A program made the translations under genes and the position numbers. Below the pieces are notes generated by a model. The model saw only the letters and a list, made by a program, of their open reading frames with translations, searched no databases and had not been told where the DNA came from. Positions 49,690 to 58,385 of a stretch of 64,000 nt of DNA are shown one piece after another. The stretch spans positions 55,161 to 119,160 of the forward strand of contig JAZDJP010000010.1 of NCBI GenBank assembly GCA_043803805.1, in the 5' to 3' direction. Origin of the DNA: JAZDJP01 sp043803805 (GTDB lineage: Bacteria > Planctomycetota > JAZDJP01). Position 1 is the stretch's first letter. Every line of letters begins with the position of its first letter.

Positions 49690-51231
49690 ATGCGGCGGCT
49701 TCCGGACGATAACAGGGGATATCGTTTCCGGGGGCTTCCCGTGGAATTCACGCCGGCATCCTCACGATTCTCATTCCGGACGGGGGTTTTCTCCGCGGCG
49801 CTCGTTCTGGCGGCGTTGCCGGTGTTGCCGCATCTGGCGCGGCAGTATCTCGAGACGCCGGAGTATTCGTTCGGCCCGGTGCTCCTGGCGGTCGTGGCCT
49901 GGCATCTGTGGCGGGAACGCGCCTATTACGCCGCGGGGGGGGAGCCGTCTCCGGCGGCGGGCGCGATCGTCTTTGCCGGCGGCGTCCTGTTGTACGCCGT
50001 GGGGGCCCTCACCCGGTTTCTGTTCGTCTGGGAGGCGGGGATTCTCGTTCTCGCCGCGGGCGGAATGGTTTTCATGAAGGGGTGGGGGACGGCCCGGCGA
50101 TGGGCGTTTCCATTTCTGGCCAGTCTCGCGGCCGTGCCGGTCCCCTATCTTGTCGTCGCGGAGGCGTCGTTCCGGCTCCGGATGGTGTCCGTCCGTCTGA
50201 CCGAAGGGGTTTTGGCGTTGTTCCTTCCCGACGTGGTACGGGAGGGGACGTGCCTGGTCGTTAACGGTATTCCCGTCGAGGTGGCGGAGGCCTGCTCGGG
50301 ACTCCGGTGTCTGCTATCCACCGCGGCGATCGTGGCGGGGCTGTGGCTTCTGGTCGGGATGGATCGGCGGCGGAAATGGCTTCTTGTTGTCCTTGTGGCG
50401 CCGCTGGCCGTCCTTGGGAACACCCTGCGGCTGGTGGCGAACGGGTTTCTCTGCCTGGGGGATTTCGGGCCGGGAGTCCGGGAATCCCTTCATCAGGTCA
50501 CGGGGATTATCCCGTCGGTGGTTGCGGTGGCGGGAATTCTTCTGGCGCTGCGTTCTTCCCGGCAGGGGATTGTCCGGCGACGGTTTCGCGCCGTCGAGGC
50601 GGGCGGCGTTGTCCCCGCATGGTCCCATGCCCTGGCGGGAATCGTGTGCCTCCTGCCGTTTCTCGCCGCGGTTCCCGGAGGAAGGCGCCTGGCGATCCCG
50701 GCCCTTGTCACGGGGGATTGCGCCGCGCCGCCCTTCGTTGTGGCGTCGGATCGCGAGGCGGTCCCGGATGGCCCGTCGGCGCGCACGCGCCGGGTGGAAT
50801 ACCGGTCTCCGGAAGGACATTCCCTCCACGCGCTCATCCGGTTCGTGCCGTCGGTCGGGAATGATGAGGGTCTTCACAGCCCGCGCCACTGTTTGCCGGG
50901 CGGGGGGTGGATCCGGGAGAAGACGCGCGGGATCCGGGGGGAGACCATTGTGGTGTATCAGCGGGGAGACCGGCGGATGGCCGTCGGGTATTTTTACGTC
51001 CTGCCGGCGGGCGTTTTCCGGCGGGAGGCGGGTCTGCCGCTGGCGGTTCTGTGGTCGCGATTCGTCCGGGGAGAGGCGGGCGGCGCCCTGGTCCGGGTGA
51101 CCGCGGATTGCGGAGATGACGAGCCCGGGGTGTGCGCCCGGGTGGCGCAGCTTCTGGAGGGACTGGCGGGACGGGCCGCGGCGGGGCCGGCGGCAATTTC
51201 ATCGGCATCGTTCGGGGAGGCATCACGATGA
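49690..51231 (+). CDS. exosortase fused to EpsI-like domain
   Basis: 513 residues from ATG 49690 (TTG 49681 or GTG 49741 are alternatives; none has a strong ribosome-binding site). Multiple membrane helices over residues about 25-300. Exosortase catalytic residues: C202 in EACSGLRCLLS, R247 in NTLRLVAN, H268 in SLHQVTG. From about residue 300 an EpsI/DUF3485-like domain follows, with GNDEGLHSPRHCLPGGGWI. Exosortases cleave and sort PEP-CTERM proteins at the cell surface; a PEP-CTERM protein is encoded two genes downstream. Stop overlaps the TPR gene (ATGA). Confidence 0.92.
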   Translation: MRRLPDDNRGYRFRGLPVEFTPASSRFSFRTGVFSAALVLAALPVLPHLARQYLETPEYSFGPVLLAVVAWHLWRERAYYAAGGEPSPAAGAIVFAGGVLLYAVGALTRFLFVWEAGILVLAAGGMVFMKGWGTARRWAFPFLASLAAVPVPYLVVAEASFRLRMVSVRLTEGVLALFLPDVVREGTCLVVNGIPVEVAEACSGLRCLLSTAAIVAGLWLLVGMDRRRKWLLVVLVAPLAVLGNTLRLVANGFLCLGDFGPGVRESLHQVTGIIPSVVAVAGILLALRSSRQGIVRRRFRAVEAGGVVPAWSHALAGIVCLLPFLAAVPGGRRLAIPALVTGDCAAPPFVVASDREAVPDGPSARTRRVEYRSPEGHSLHALIRFVPSVGNDEGLHSPRHCLPGGGWIREKTRGIRGETIVVYQRGDRRMAVGYFYVLPAGVFRREAGLPLAVLWSRFVRGEAGGALVRVTADCGDDEPGVCARVAQLLEGLAGRAAAGPAAISSASFGEASR

Positions 51232-52358
51232 TGGGAGAACTTCACACCCGGCGGCTCGAGCGGATTCTGGCCGTGTCGGGAATTTCAATCGCCGCGCTGG
51301 CGCTGGCGATGGTGTTCCTGCCGCGGATCCTGAGTCGGGAGGAGAGGGGCGATGCGTTCCCCGCGGGGCCGGCGGCGGGCGATGCCCTGCCTTCCGCCGT
51401 CGAGGCGGACATCCGCGCGGCGCTGGCCCGGGGGGATTTCGCGGGGGCGCTCACCCGCGTCTCGGCGGCGGAGGAGCGATATCCGGCCGCGGCGCGGCTG
51501 AAATTGTTCCGCGCCCACATCGCCATCCAGCTCGGGCGGCCGGAGATGGCGGCGCGGGCCATCGCGGATGCCGTTCGCCTGGCGCCGGAGAATCCGGAGA
51601 CCCTCCTTCATGCGGCGGTCTATGCCAACGCGCTCGGGAACGATCTCTTGGCTGAAAAACTGTACCTGGAGATTCTCCGTCGTGACGGGAAAAACGTCAA
51701 TGCGGCCCGCGGACTTTCCACGACGTATCTCCGCGCCGGGGCGTGGGCGGCGGCGGAGGAGGTCGCCCGGAAGGGGCTTCTGGCGGATCCGAAGGACGCG
51801 TTTCTCCACATGAACATCGCCCGGTCGCTCCATGCCCGGGGGGATTTCGCGACCGCCGTGGGACACCTCGAGGCCTACCGGAAGGGCGGGGGGCCGGACA
51901 ATGCCTGGATTCAGCATGCCCTGGCCGACTGCGCCATCGCCTTGGGGCGGCCTGCCGATGAGATCGTCCGCCATTACGAAAAGGCGATGGCCCTCGATCC
52001 GCGGTATCTCCCGGCGCTCAATGACTACATCGTTTTTCTGTCGGACAATCGCCAGGCCGCGCGGGCGGTGGATCTGTGCGGAAGGCTTCTGACCTCCGCG
52101 GGGCGCCGGGGGTTCGCCCTGGACACCGCCGGTTACGCCCATCTTATGGCGGGACGATACGCGGCGGCGGGGGAGTTTCTCGCCGAGGGGTTGAAGAGGG
52201 AGCCGGATCATCCCGAGATCCTGTTCCACACGGCGCTTCTCCTCCGGAAGACCGGGGCGTCGGAACGAAGCATCGAGTACTACCGGAAGGCCATCGAGCG
52301 CGCCGGAACGGACCCGCGTCTGCGGAAAAAGATGGAGGAGGCGTATCGTCGTGGTTAG
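51228..52358 (+). CDS. membrane-anchored TPR protein of the exosortase locus
   Basis: 376 residues from ATG 51228 (GGGGAGG upstream; ATGA overlap with the exosortase gene). One N-terminal transmembrane segment (about 17-36), then eight or more TPR units (for example PETLLHAAVYANALGNDLLAEKLYLEILRRDGKNVNA). TPR proteins are frequent in PEP-CTERM/exopolysaccharide loci and probably scaffold export or processing machinery. The frame runs 8 nt into the next gene. Confidence 0.85.
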   Translation: MMGELHTRRLERILAVSGISIAALALAMVFLPRILSREERGDAFPAGPAAGDALPSAVEADIRAALARGDFAGALTRVSAAEERYPAAARLKLFRAHIAIQLGRPEMAARAIADAVRLAPENPETLLHAAVYANALGNDLLAEKLYLEILRRDGKNVNAARGLSTTYLRAGAWAAAEEVARKGLLADPKDAFLHMNIARSLHARGDFATAVGHLEAYRKGGGPDNAWIQHALADCAIALGRPADEIVRHYEKAMALDPRYLPALNDYIVFLSDNRQAARAVDLCGRLLTSAGRRGFALDTAGYAHLMAGRYAAAGEFLAEGLKREPDHPEILFHTALLLRKTGASERSIEYYRKAIERAGTDPRLRKKMEEAYRRG

Positions 52359-53052
52359 AAGAAATCTCATCTTCGTCGCGGTCGTCCCCGTTCTTCTTCT
52401 GGGGTTCGCCTTTTCCGCGGAGGCCTACGTCCTGGGGCCGACCACTCCCGGCCGGTGGGCGATCGGTTCCACGGTGACGTTTTCGTTCGACACCGCGGGG
52501 GGGTACACGACGGACGATGGGCCCACCACGAGGCTTCAGGATGTGATGCCCGTGGGGTGGGAAAACGAAATACGCCGGGCTTTCAACACATGGGCATCGG
52601 TATGTAATCTTGATTTTGTGGAAGTGGCGGACAACGGTCAGGATTGGAACACGCCCGGAGCCACGGGGGACATCCGCATCGCGGCCCATGTCTTTGACGG
52701 GCCGGGAAACGTGCTGGCCCACGGGTATTATCCGCCCGTGAACGGCGTCTCGGCGGCGGGGGACGTTCATTTTGACATCGCCGAGAACTGGACCATCGGG
52801 GCCGCCGGATTCGATATTTACACGGTGACCCTTCACGAACTGGGGCATGCGATCGGGCTCGCTCACACCGCCGTCCCCGGATCGGTGATGCTACCCATCT
52901 ACGGATTCAATCCCGGGGGGCTTGGCGCCGACGACATCGCCGGGGCCCAGGACCTCTACCCCGAAGTCCCTGAGCCCTCCACGTGGGTGCAACTGGTGCT
53001 CTCGGCGTCGTTGCTTCTGGGAGCCGGAAAACGATTCCGAAGGGCCGCATGA
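52351..53052 (+). CDS. matrixin-type metalloprotease with PEP-CTERM sorting signal
   Basis: 233 residues from GTG 52351 (GGAGGAGG upstream). A signal peptide (LIFVAVVPVLLLGFAFSAEA) and a metzincin zinc site HELGHAIGLAH followed by the Met-turn region SVMLPIYG, as in M10 matrixins. The C-terminus is VPEPSTW, a hydrophobic stretch and RFRRA, the classical PEP-CTERM tripartite signal. It is therefore the likely local substrate of the exosortase. No propeptide cysteine switch is apparent. Confidence 0.93.
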   Translation: MVRRNLIFVAVVPVLLLGFAFSAEAYVLGPTTPGRWAIGSTVTFSFDTAGGYTTDDGPTTRLQDVMPVGWENEIRRAFNTWASVCNLDFVEVADNGQDWNTPGATGDIRIAAHVFDGPGNVLAHGYYPPVNGVSAAGDVHFDIAENWTIGAAGFDIYTVTLHELGHAIGLAHTAVPGSVMLPIYGFNPGGLGADDIAGAQDLYPEVPEPSTWVQLVLSASLLLGAGKRFRRAA

Positions 53053-53056
53053 AGAA

Positions 53057-53092
53057 AGTGGATTCAGTTAATCGTGGATTGCTCTATCCACT
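53057..53092. terminator. weak hairpin between convergent genes
   Basis: AGTGGAT (53057-53063) pairs with ATCCACT (53086-53092) across 22 nt, between the protease gene and the leftward GMP synthase gene. Tentative. Confidence 0.3.
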
Positions 53093-53095
53093 CTT

Positions 53096-54061
53096 CTAGA
53101 CTGCTTCCATCGTGGACGTCGGTTTCGCCGCGATGTTGTAGGTCACACTCACCACGCCGGGGACCTCGGTCGTGAGGCGTTTCGCCAGGCGATCGAGCAC
53201 CGGCCAGGCGAAGCGGGATGGCTTGGCCGTGACGCAGTCGGCCGTCTCCCAGGACCGCACCTCGATCTGAAAGCCGTAGTCGCGCCGGTTGTTCCGCATT
53301 CCCGTCACGCGGTCGGCATGGAGGATGGCCATCACCTGGAAGGGCTTGAGTTTCATGAGTTCCGCCTCGACGATGACGGTGGCCTTCCGGACGATTTCCA
53401 CACGTTCCGGGGTCACCTCGCCGATGACGCGCGCCGAGAGGGCCGGGCCCGGGAAGGGCGGGCGGTTCCAGATTTCCCGCGGCAACCCCAGGGCCTTCGC
53501 CACCTGGCGGACGGCGGGCTTGCGGAGACGCACGAGCGGTTCGAGGACCGCGTAGCCGTACACCTTCCGGGTGTCGATCCCGAGCTGGGCCAGGATGTTG
53601 TGCTGGCGTTTGATGCCGGCGATTGTTTCCTCGACGTCCGTGTAAATCGTCCCGTGGAGGAGAATCCGGCCGCCGCTTTTCTTCACGATTTTCCCGAAGA
53701 CCGTCTTGTAGAACGTGTCGGTGATGGCCTGACGCTTGATCTCGGGATCGGTCTTGCCCTTCAAGGCCGCGAAGAATTCCTTCCGCGCGTCCACGAGCCC
53801 GACTGGAATGCCCATCCTCCGGAAGAAGCGGACGACCCGCTGGGGCTCCCCGTCGCGCATGATGCCGTTGTTGATGAAGAAGGTTTTCAGGCGCTTCCCG
53901 ACGGCCCGGTGGCCCAGCACGGTCACGACGGACGAGTCCACGCCGCCGGAGAGGGCGTTCACGGCCGTGCCGCCGCCGACCGCCTCGGCGATGTGGCGGA
54001 CCTCCTCCGCGATGAAGGCCTGCGGATTCAGGCGGGCGAGCGGGATCTCGGTAAGCGCCAT
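53096..54061 (-). CDS. guaAB: GMP synthase ATP-pyrophosphatase subunit (no glutaminase domain)
   Basis: 321 residues from ATG 54061 (GGAG upstream). The PP-loop SGGVDSS and the C-terminal dimerisation domain (NRPPFPGPALSARVIGEVT, YGFQIEVRSW, PGVVSVTYNIAAKPTSTMEAV; bacterial GuaA usually ends with PGTIEWE) are present. The amidotransferase domain that precedes this region in bacterial GuaA is absent, as in archaeal two-subunit GMP synthase. No guaAA-type glutaminase lies adjacent. Converts XMP to GMP if supplied with ammonia. Confidence 0.9.
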   Translation of the reverse strand: MALTEIPLARLNPQAFIAEEVRHIAEAVGGGTAVNALSGGVDSSVVTVLGHRAVGKRLKTFFINNGIMRDGEPQRVVRFFRRMGIPVGLVDARKEFFAALKGKTDPEIKRQAITDTFYKTVFGKIVKKSGGRILLHGTIYTDVEETIAGIKRQHNILAQLGIDTRKVYGYAVLEPLVRLRKPAVRQVAKALGLPREIWNRPPFPGPALSARVIGEVTPERVEIVRKATVIVEAELMKLKPFQVMAILHADRVTGMRNNRRDYGFQIEVRSWETADCVTAKPSRFAWPVLDRLAKRLTTEVPGVVSVTYNIAAKPTSTMEAV

Positions 54062-54494
54062 GGTCTTTTCTCCATAATGGGATTGAAGGGAAGCATCATA
54101 ATGGGGCAACCGGATGGCGCAAGGGGGAATTTGCTGGAGGAAGTCCGGGAGTCTGGGAGTCTCGGAGTCGGCGAGTCAGGGATAGACTCTTGGTTGTGAA
54201 ATCTTGTGAGAAACGGCAAGGAAATATTCGTTTGCGAAGTGGTAAAACCGCTCATGGTTCGTGGTTCGACATTTATTTTAATTTTTTAAGGAATGCTCAC
54301 CACGAGCGGCATTGAGGGTTCGACCTGTTTGGTTCCGGCTCTGCCGGGTTGGGGGATGGGGGCGAGAGAAGTGCTGAGTGCTGGACGTGAGTCCCGCGTG
54401 CGGCTTCGCCACGCGGGACAACGTCCCCCTCACGGGGAGTGCTGAGTTACAGGGGAAACCGGCCACTGGAAACAGGAAACTCAAGTCCGATTCA
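54062..54494. other. gene-free region rich in repeats and hairpins
   Basis: Contains GAGTC units (54141-54180), an imperfect palindrome with CCGCTC/GAGCGG arms (54248-54309), GTGCTGAGT (54371-54380), a perfect 10-bp hairpin GTCCCGCGTG/CACGCGGGAC (54391-54400, 54410-54419), and GGAAAC units running to the symporter stop (54454-54480). No coding potential supported. Confidence 0.7.
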
Positions 54495-55454
54495 TTATGG
54501 CTTCATGACGGTTTTTCTTGCCACCCACGCCCGGAGCGGCAGGATGGCCAGGACCATGGGGATCTCCAGGAAGATGCCCGGGACCACCGCCGCCGCGCCG
54601 AACGTCTCCTTGAAGAATGTCGTGGCGAACACCACCGCCATGCCGTTGTTGACATAGGCGGTGCTCACGGAAATCGCCGCGCGATCGGCCAGGGGCCGCC
54701 AGGGGGCCAGCCAATAGCCGGCCAGGTGGAAAAACGCCGAGAAGAGAAACATGAATCCGAAAAGCCCGGCGGCGGCCGCCGGTTTTTCCCGGGCCAGCGC
54801 CCGGAAGTCGGCGCTCACCGAGGCCATCGCCCCGATGATGAGAAACGAGAGGGACAGGATGGAAAGGCCGGTGAGGGCGCCGCGCCGGCGCTCCACCCAT
54901 CCGGGAAACGTCCGGCGCACGAAAAACGCCGCCGCGGTGGGAATGAACAGGATGGCGGCCAGAAAAAGGGATTGCCCGAGAAGGTAGCCGCTGCCGGCCT
55001 CCCCGGCGCCGCCCGTCGCGAACCGGATGACCCACGGGGTGATGAGGGGGCAGGCGAGGCTTGTCGCGAGGGTGTTCACGAGGGCCAGGGCCGCGTTTCC
55101 CCCGGCGATGTCGGTGAGGGAACTTCCGGCCATCCCCGCCGGCATGGCGGCGACGATGAGGATGCCCAGCGCGAATTGCGGAAGGACGGCGCGCGCGGCC
55201 CCCCAGAGGGCGAGCGGCAGGGCCACCATGACCATGGCCGTGACGTAAATCACCAGCCACGGGCGGGAGAGTTCCCGCCAAGCCGCCCGGAAATCCGTCT
55301 TGAGCCCCGTGAAGAACAGGATGCCGCCGAGGAAGAAGCGGATGGCCCAGGTGTTTCCGAACGGGGCGGCCCACGGAATGAAGAGCCCCGTGAGCACCGC
55401 GAGAATGCAGACGGCCCAGAACCACGTTTCGACGAGGCGGATGGCGGGCATCAT
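54495..55454 (-). CDS. bile acid:sodium symporter (BASS/SBF)-type membrane transporter
   Basis: 319 residues with about nine or ten membrane helices. Features of the family: FFLGGILFFTGLKTDF, ALGILIVAAMPAGMAGSSLTDIAGGNAALAL, LATSLACPLITP and STAYVNNGMAVVFATTFF. BASS carriers move organic anions with sodium; the substrate here is unknown. A TATAAT lies 9 nt before the ATG at 55454, the same spacing as at iclR, so the mRNA is probably leaderless; no clear -35 is seen. Confidence 0.85.
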   Translation of the reverse strand: MMPAIRLVETWFWAVCILAVLTGLFIPWAAPFGNTWAIRFFLGGILFFTGLKTDFRAAWRELSRPWLVIYVTAMVMVALPLALWGAARAVLPQFALGILIVAAMPAGMAGSSLTDIAGGNAALALVNTLATSLACPLITPWVIRFATGGAGEAGSGYLLGQSLFLAAILFIPTAAAFFVRRTFPGWVERRRGALTGLSILSLSFLIIGAMASVSADFRALAREKPAAAAGLFGFMFLFSAFFHLAGYWLAPWRPLADRAAISVSTAYVNNGMAVVFATTFFKETFGAAAVVPGIFLEIPMVLAILPLRAWVARKTVMKP

Positions 55455-55769
55455 GGGGAGGGCATTATAGCGGGGGCGGGAGGGAGTGGATAGGGGCAGG
55501 GGATAGGGAATGGGGGCAAGAGAAGTGCTGAGTTCTGAGTGCTGAGTATGAATGAAATTCCGACCCTCCTTCGCTAAAGCTTCGGAGGGCCCTGCGAAGC
55601 CGCTTGGCGAAGCAGGGATGCCGAGTTCCGAATGCCGAATGGGTACGGCACCTCATTTTTTCATCTGACGTGTTCTCCTGATGCCGTTCGGTTTTCGCGA
55701 AGTGTCTTTCAGTAGTTTCCGGTTTCCCGTTTCCGGTTTTTCTGCGAATCACGATTCACGACACACGCT
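55455..55769. other. gene-free region between cobT end and symporter start
   Basis: Holds the minus-strand TATAAT (55469-55464), GTGCTGAGT units (55525-55547), the ATGAAATTCCGA motif (55551-55562), hairpin-forming CTTCGCTAAAGCTTCGGAGG and CCCTGC/GCAGGG sequence (55565-55617), CCGGTTTCCC units (about 55718-55740) and ATCACGATTCACGA units (about 55746-55760). Confidence 0.65.
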
Positions 55770-56831
55770 TCATCCCGGTCTCGACACCGCCGCCTCCTCG
55801 AACGTGGCGACATCGGAGAGCAGTCGCGCCGCGGCCTCGACGAGCGGCATGGCGAGGGCCGCCCCGGTTCCCTCCCCGAGGCGCATGTCGAGCGCGAGGA
55901 GGGGCTGTTTCCCCAGCCATTCCAGGGCGATGGCGTGTCCCGGCTCCACGCTCCGGTGGGCGGAAATCATGTAGTCGCGGCTGGCGGGGGCCAGGAGGGC
56001 CGCGATCATGGCGCCCGCGGTCGAAATGTAGCCGTCCACGAGGACGGGTTTCCTCTGCGCGGCCGCGCCCAGGATGAACCCGGCGATGCCGCCGATCTCG
56101 AATCCCCCCACCTTCGCCAGGAGATCGAGCCCGTCGGTTGGCGTCGGGCGGTTGACGGCGAGAGCCTTTTCGACGACGGCCACCTTCCGGGCGAGGCCCG
56201 CGTCGTCCACGCCGGTCCCGCGCCCGGTCACGTCGGCGACGGCGCTCCCGGTGACGGCGGCGACAATGGCCGCCGAGGGGGTGGTGTTCCCGATGCCCAT
56301 GTCGCCCGCGCCGACGAGGTGCGCGTCCCGGGTGAAGTCCCGGGCGATCTCGATCCCGGCCTCCACGGCCCGGCGGGCCTCCTCCGGGGTCATGGCGGGT
56401 CCCCGGGCGATGTTTCGTGTGCCGGGCCCGATGCGTTTCGACACGATGACGCCCGACGCCGCGAGGTCCTCGAGGTCCGCCGCCACCCCCATGTCCGTGA
56501 TGACGATGCGCGCCCCGGTGATCCGGGAGAAGGCGTTTATGCCGGCGCCGCCCCGGGCGAAGTTCCTCACCATCTGGCCGGTGACTTCGGCGGGGTAGAG
56601 GCTCACGCCCTCGGCCGTGACGCCGTGATCGCCGGCGAAGACGGCAATCCTCCGGCGCGCCACGGGCGGCGGCACCTGCCCCGTCATCCCGGCGAGGTCC
56701 AGCGCGAGGTCCATCAGTCGTCCGAGGGCCCAGTGGGGCATGGTGAGCGAATCGAGACGGGCCTTCGCCTTTGCCCGGGCGGCCTCGTCGGGCGGGCGGA
56801 TTTCGGCCAGGGTTCCTTCGAGGGGGTTCAT
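55770..56831 (-). CDS. cobT: nicotinate-nucleotide:dimethylbenzimidazole phosphoribosyltransferase
   Basis: 353 residues, usual length. Activates DMB to alpha-ribazole phosphate for the lower ligand of cobalamin. Motifs: VFAGDHGVTAEGVS, GGAGINAF, GIGNTTPSAA, GTGVDDAGLARKV, GGFEIGGIAGFILGAA and the catalytic region SVEPGHAIALEWLGKQPLLALDMRLGEGTGAALAMPL. The start at 56831 overlaps the cobU stop by 4 nt. Last gene of the B12 cluster. Confidence 0.97.
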   Translation of the reverse strand: MNPLEGTLAEIRPPDEAARAKAKARLDSLTMPHWALGRLMDLALDLAGMTGQVPPPVARRRIAVFAGDHGVTAEGVSLYPAEVTGQMVRNFARGGAGINAFSRITGARIVITDMGVAADLEDLAASGVIVSKRIGPGTRNIARGPAMTPEEARRAVEAGIEIARDFTRDAHLVGAGDMGIGNTTPSAAIVAAVTGSAVADVTGRGTGVDDAGLARKVAVVEKALAVNRPTPTDGLDLLAKVGGFEIGGIAGFILGAAAQRKPVLVDGYISTAGAMIAALLAPASRDYMISAHRSVEPGHAIALEWLGKQPLLALDMRLGEGTGAALAMPLVEAAARLLSDVATFEEAAVSRPG

Positions 56832-57385
56832 GCCGGGTTTTCTTTCAGGTGGAGGGGGATGCCGCAGGCGATCAGAACGACCTCGTCCGCCGCCGCCGCC
56901 AGGGTTTGGTTCATGCGTCCCGCGACGTCCCGGAACCTCCGGGCGATGGCGTTGTCGGGGATGAGTCCGAAGCCCACCTCGTTGGTGACAAAGACGACCA
57001 TCCCGCCGCGTCTCCGGGCCGCGGCCGCGAGGTCCCGCGCCAGACGCGCCATCCGATCCTCGGTGAGCGGCCGGTTTTTGGCTTCGGCGTGGAGGAGGTT
57101 GCCGGCCCAGAGGGTGAGGCAGTCCACCAGCACGGTGGGGTGGCGGCGCGAGCGGCGGAGAACTCCGGCGAGATCGATCTCCTCCTCGATGGTCGCCCAG
57201 TCCCGTCCGTGGCGTTCGGCGCGGTGGCGGTGGATGCGCGCGCGCATCTCGTCGTCCAGGGCCGGCGCGGTGGCCAGGAACAGACGCGGCCCCGGCGCCG
57301 CCTCGGCCCGCCGGCGCGCCCAATCGCTTTTTCCGCTCCGGCTTCCGCCGGTGACGAGGATGATCCGCGAAGCGTTCTTATCCAT
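56828..57385 (-). CDS. cobU: adenosylcobinamide kinase / adenosylcobinamide-phosphate guanylyltransferase
   Basis: 185 residues from ATG 57385 (TTG 57394 is possible). P-loop GGSRSGKS at the N-terminus, HRAERHGRDWATIEEEIDL with the guanylylated-histidine region, and VFVTNEVGFGLIP are typical. Phosphorylates and guanylylates adenosylcobinamide in the salvage path. Overlaps btuC by 8 nt and cobT by 4 nt. cobS, the next enzyme, is not in the window. Confidence 0.95.
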   Translation of the reverse strand: MDKNASRIILVTGGSRSGKSDWARRRAEAAPGPRLFLATAPALDDEMRARIHRHRAERHGRDWATIEEEIDLAGVLRRSRRHPTVLVDCLTLWAGNLLHAEAKNRPLTEDRMARLARDLAAAARRRGGMVVFVTNEVGFGLIPDNAIARRFRDVAGRMNQTLAAAADEVVLIACGIPLHLKENPA

Positions 57386-58385
57386 GTTCGTCAAGCCCCC
57401 GATGAAGAAGAAGCCATATGAAAAACGGCCCGCCGAGGATGGCCGTGATCACCCCGACCGGAAGTTCCGCCGGCGCCACCACCGTCCGCGCCAGAGTATC
57501 GCATAACGTAAGGAAAGTCCCGCCGAAAATCAGCGTCGCCGGGGCGAGAACGCGGTGGTCCGGTCCGACCCAGAGCCGGCAGATGTGGGGGGCCATGAGC
57601 CCCACGAACCCGATGGGGCCCGTGATGGCCACCGCGCCGCCGATGAGAAGCGATGTCGCCAGGAACAGAACCGTCTTGACCCGCGGCACGTTCACCCCGC
57701 GTGTGGCGGAGAGGTCCTCGCCGGTGGACAGCAGATTCAGTTCCTCGCCGTAGGCCACGAGGACGAGCAGGCCCACGGCCGCGAAGGGCAGGAGATGGAG
57801 GACGGCGTCGAATCCCACGGTCTCGAGTCCCCCCAGGATCCACAGCATCACCCGCGTGGTGAAATAGAAATCGCCCATATACTGGAGGAAGAGGATGAGG
57901 CTCGAGAAAAAGAGATTCACCGCCACCCCGGCCAGAAGCATCGTGGCCGGGGAGAACCCGCCGGCCCGGGCGCGGGCGAGCCCGTACACCAGCACAATCG
58001 TCCCGAGCGCCCCGAGGAACGCGAAAATCGAGATGCCCGGGATGCCCGCCACCGTGAACGCGAGCCCCGCCTGGACGAACAGCACCGCGCCCAGCGACGC
58101 GCCGCTCGCCACGCCGAGGACATAGGGGTCGGCGAGGGGATTCCGGAACATCGCCTGGAACGTCATCCCGCTTGTTCCGAGAATCGCCCCGGCCAGAAAC
58201 GCCAGGCACACCCGCGGGACACGGAGTTGCCAGAAGAGCCGCGCGTCGGGATCGGCGGCCCCCGGGGACAGTAGCGCGGACAGGGGGATGTGTCGCGGGC
58301 CCGACGTGGCGGAGAACACCAGTGCCGCCGCGGCCAGCGCCAAAAGGAGCGCGATCCGCCAGGCGTTGGCGCGTCGGGCCATCAT
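57378..58385 (-). CDS. btuC: vitamin B12 ABC transporter permease (FecCD family)
   Basis: 335 residues with about nine to ten membrane helices. FecCD/BtuC motifs: RLFWQLRVPRVCLAFLAGAILGTSGMTFQAMFRNPLADPYVLGVASGASLGAV and GPIGFVGLMAPHICRLWVGPDHR. Forms the inner-membrane channel with BtuD. Overlaps btuD by 4 nt. Confidence 0.93.
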   Translation of the reverse strand: MMARRANAWRIALLLALAAAALVFSATSGPRHIPLSALLSPGAADPDARLFWQLRVPRVCLAFLAGAILGTSGMTFQAMFRNPLADPYVLGVASGASLGAVLFVQAGLAFTVAGIPGISIFAFLGALGTIVLVYGLARARAGGFSPATMLLAGVAVNLFFSSLILFLQYMGDFYFTTRVMLWILGGLETVGFDAVLHLLPFAAVGLLVLVAYGEELNLLSTGEDLSATRGVNVPRVKTVLFLATSLLIGGAVAITGPIGFVGLMAPHICRLWVGPDHRVLAPATLIFGGTFLTLCDTLARTVVAPAELPVGVITAILGGPFFIWLLLHRGLDEHG

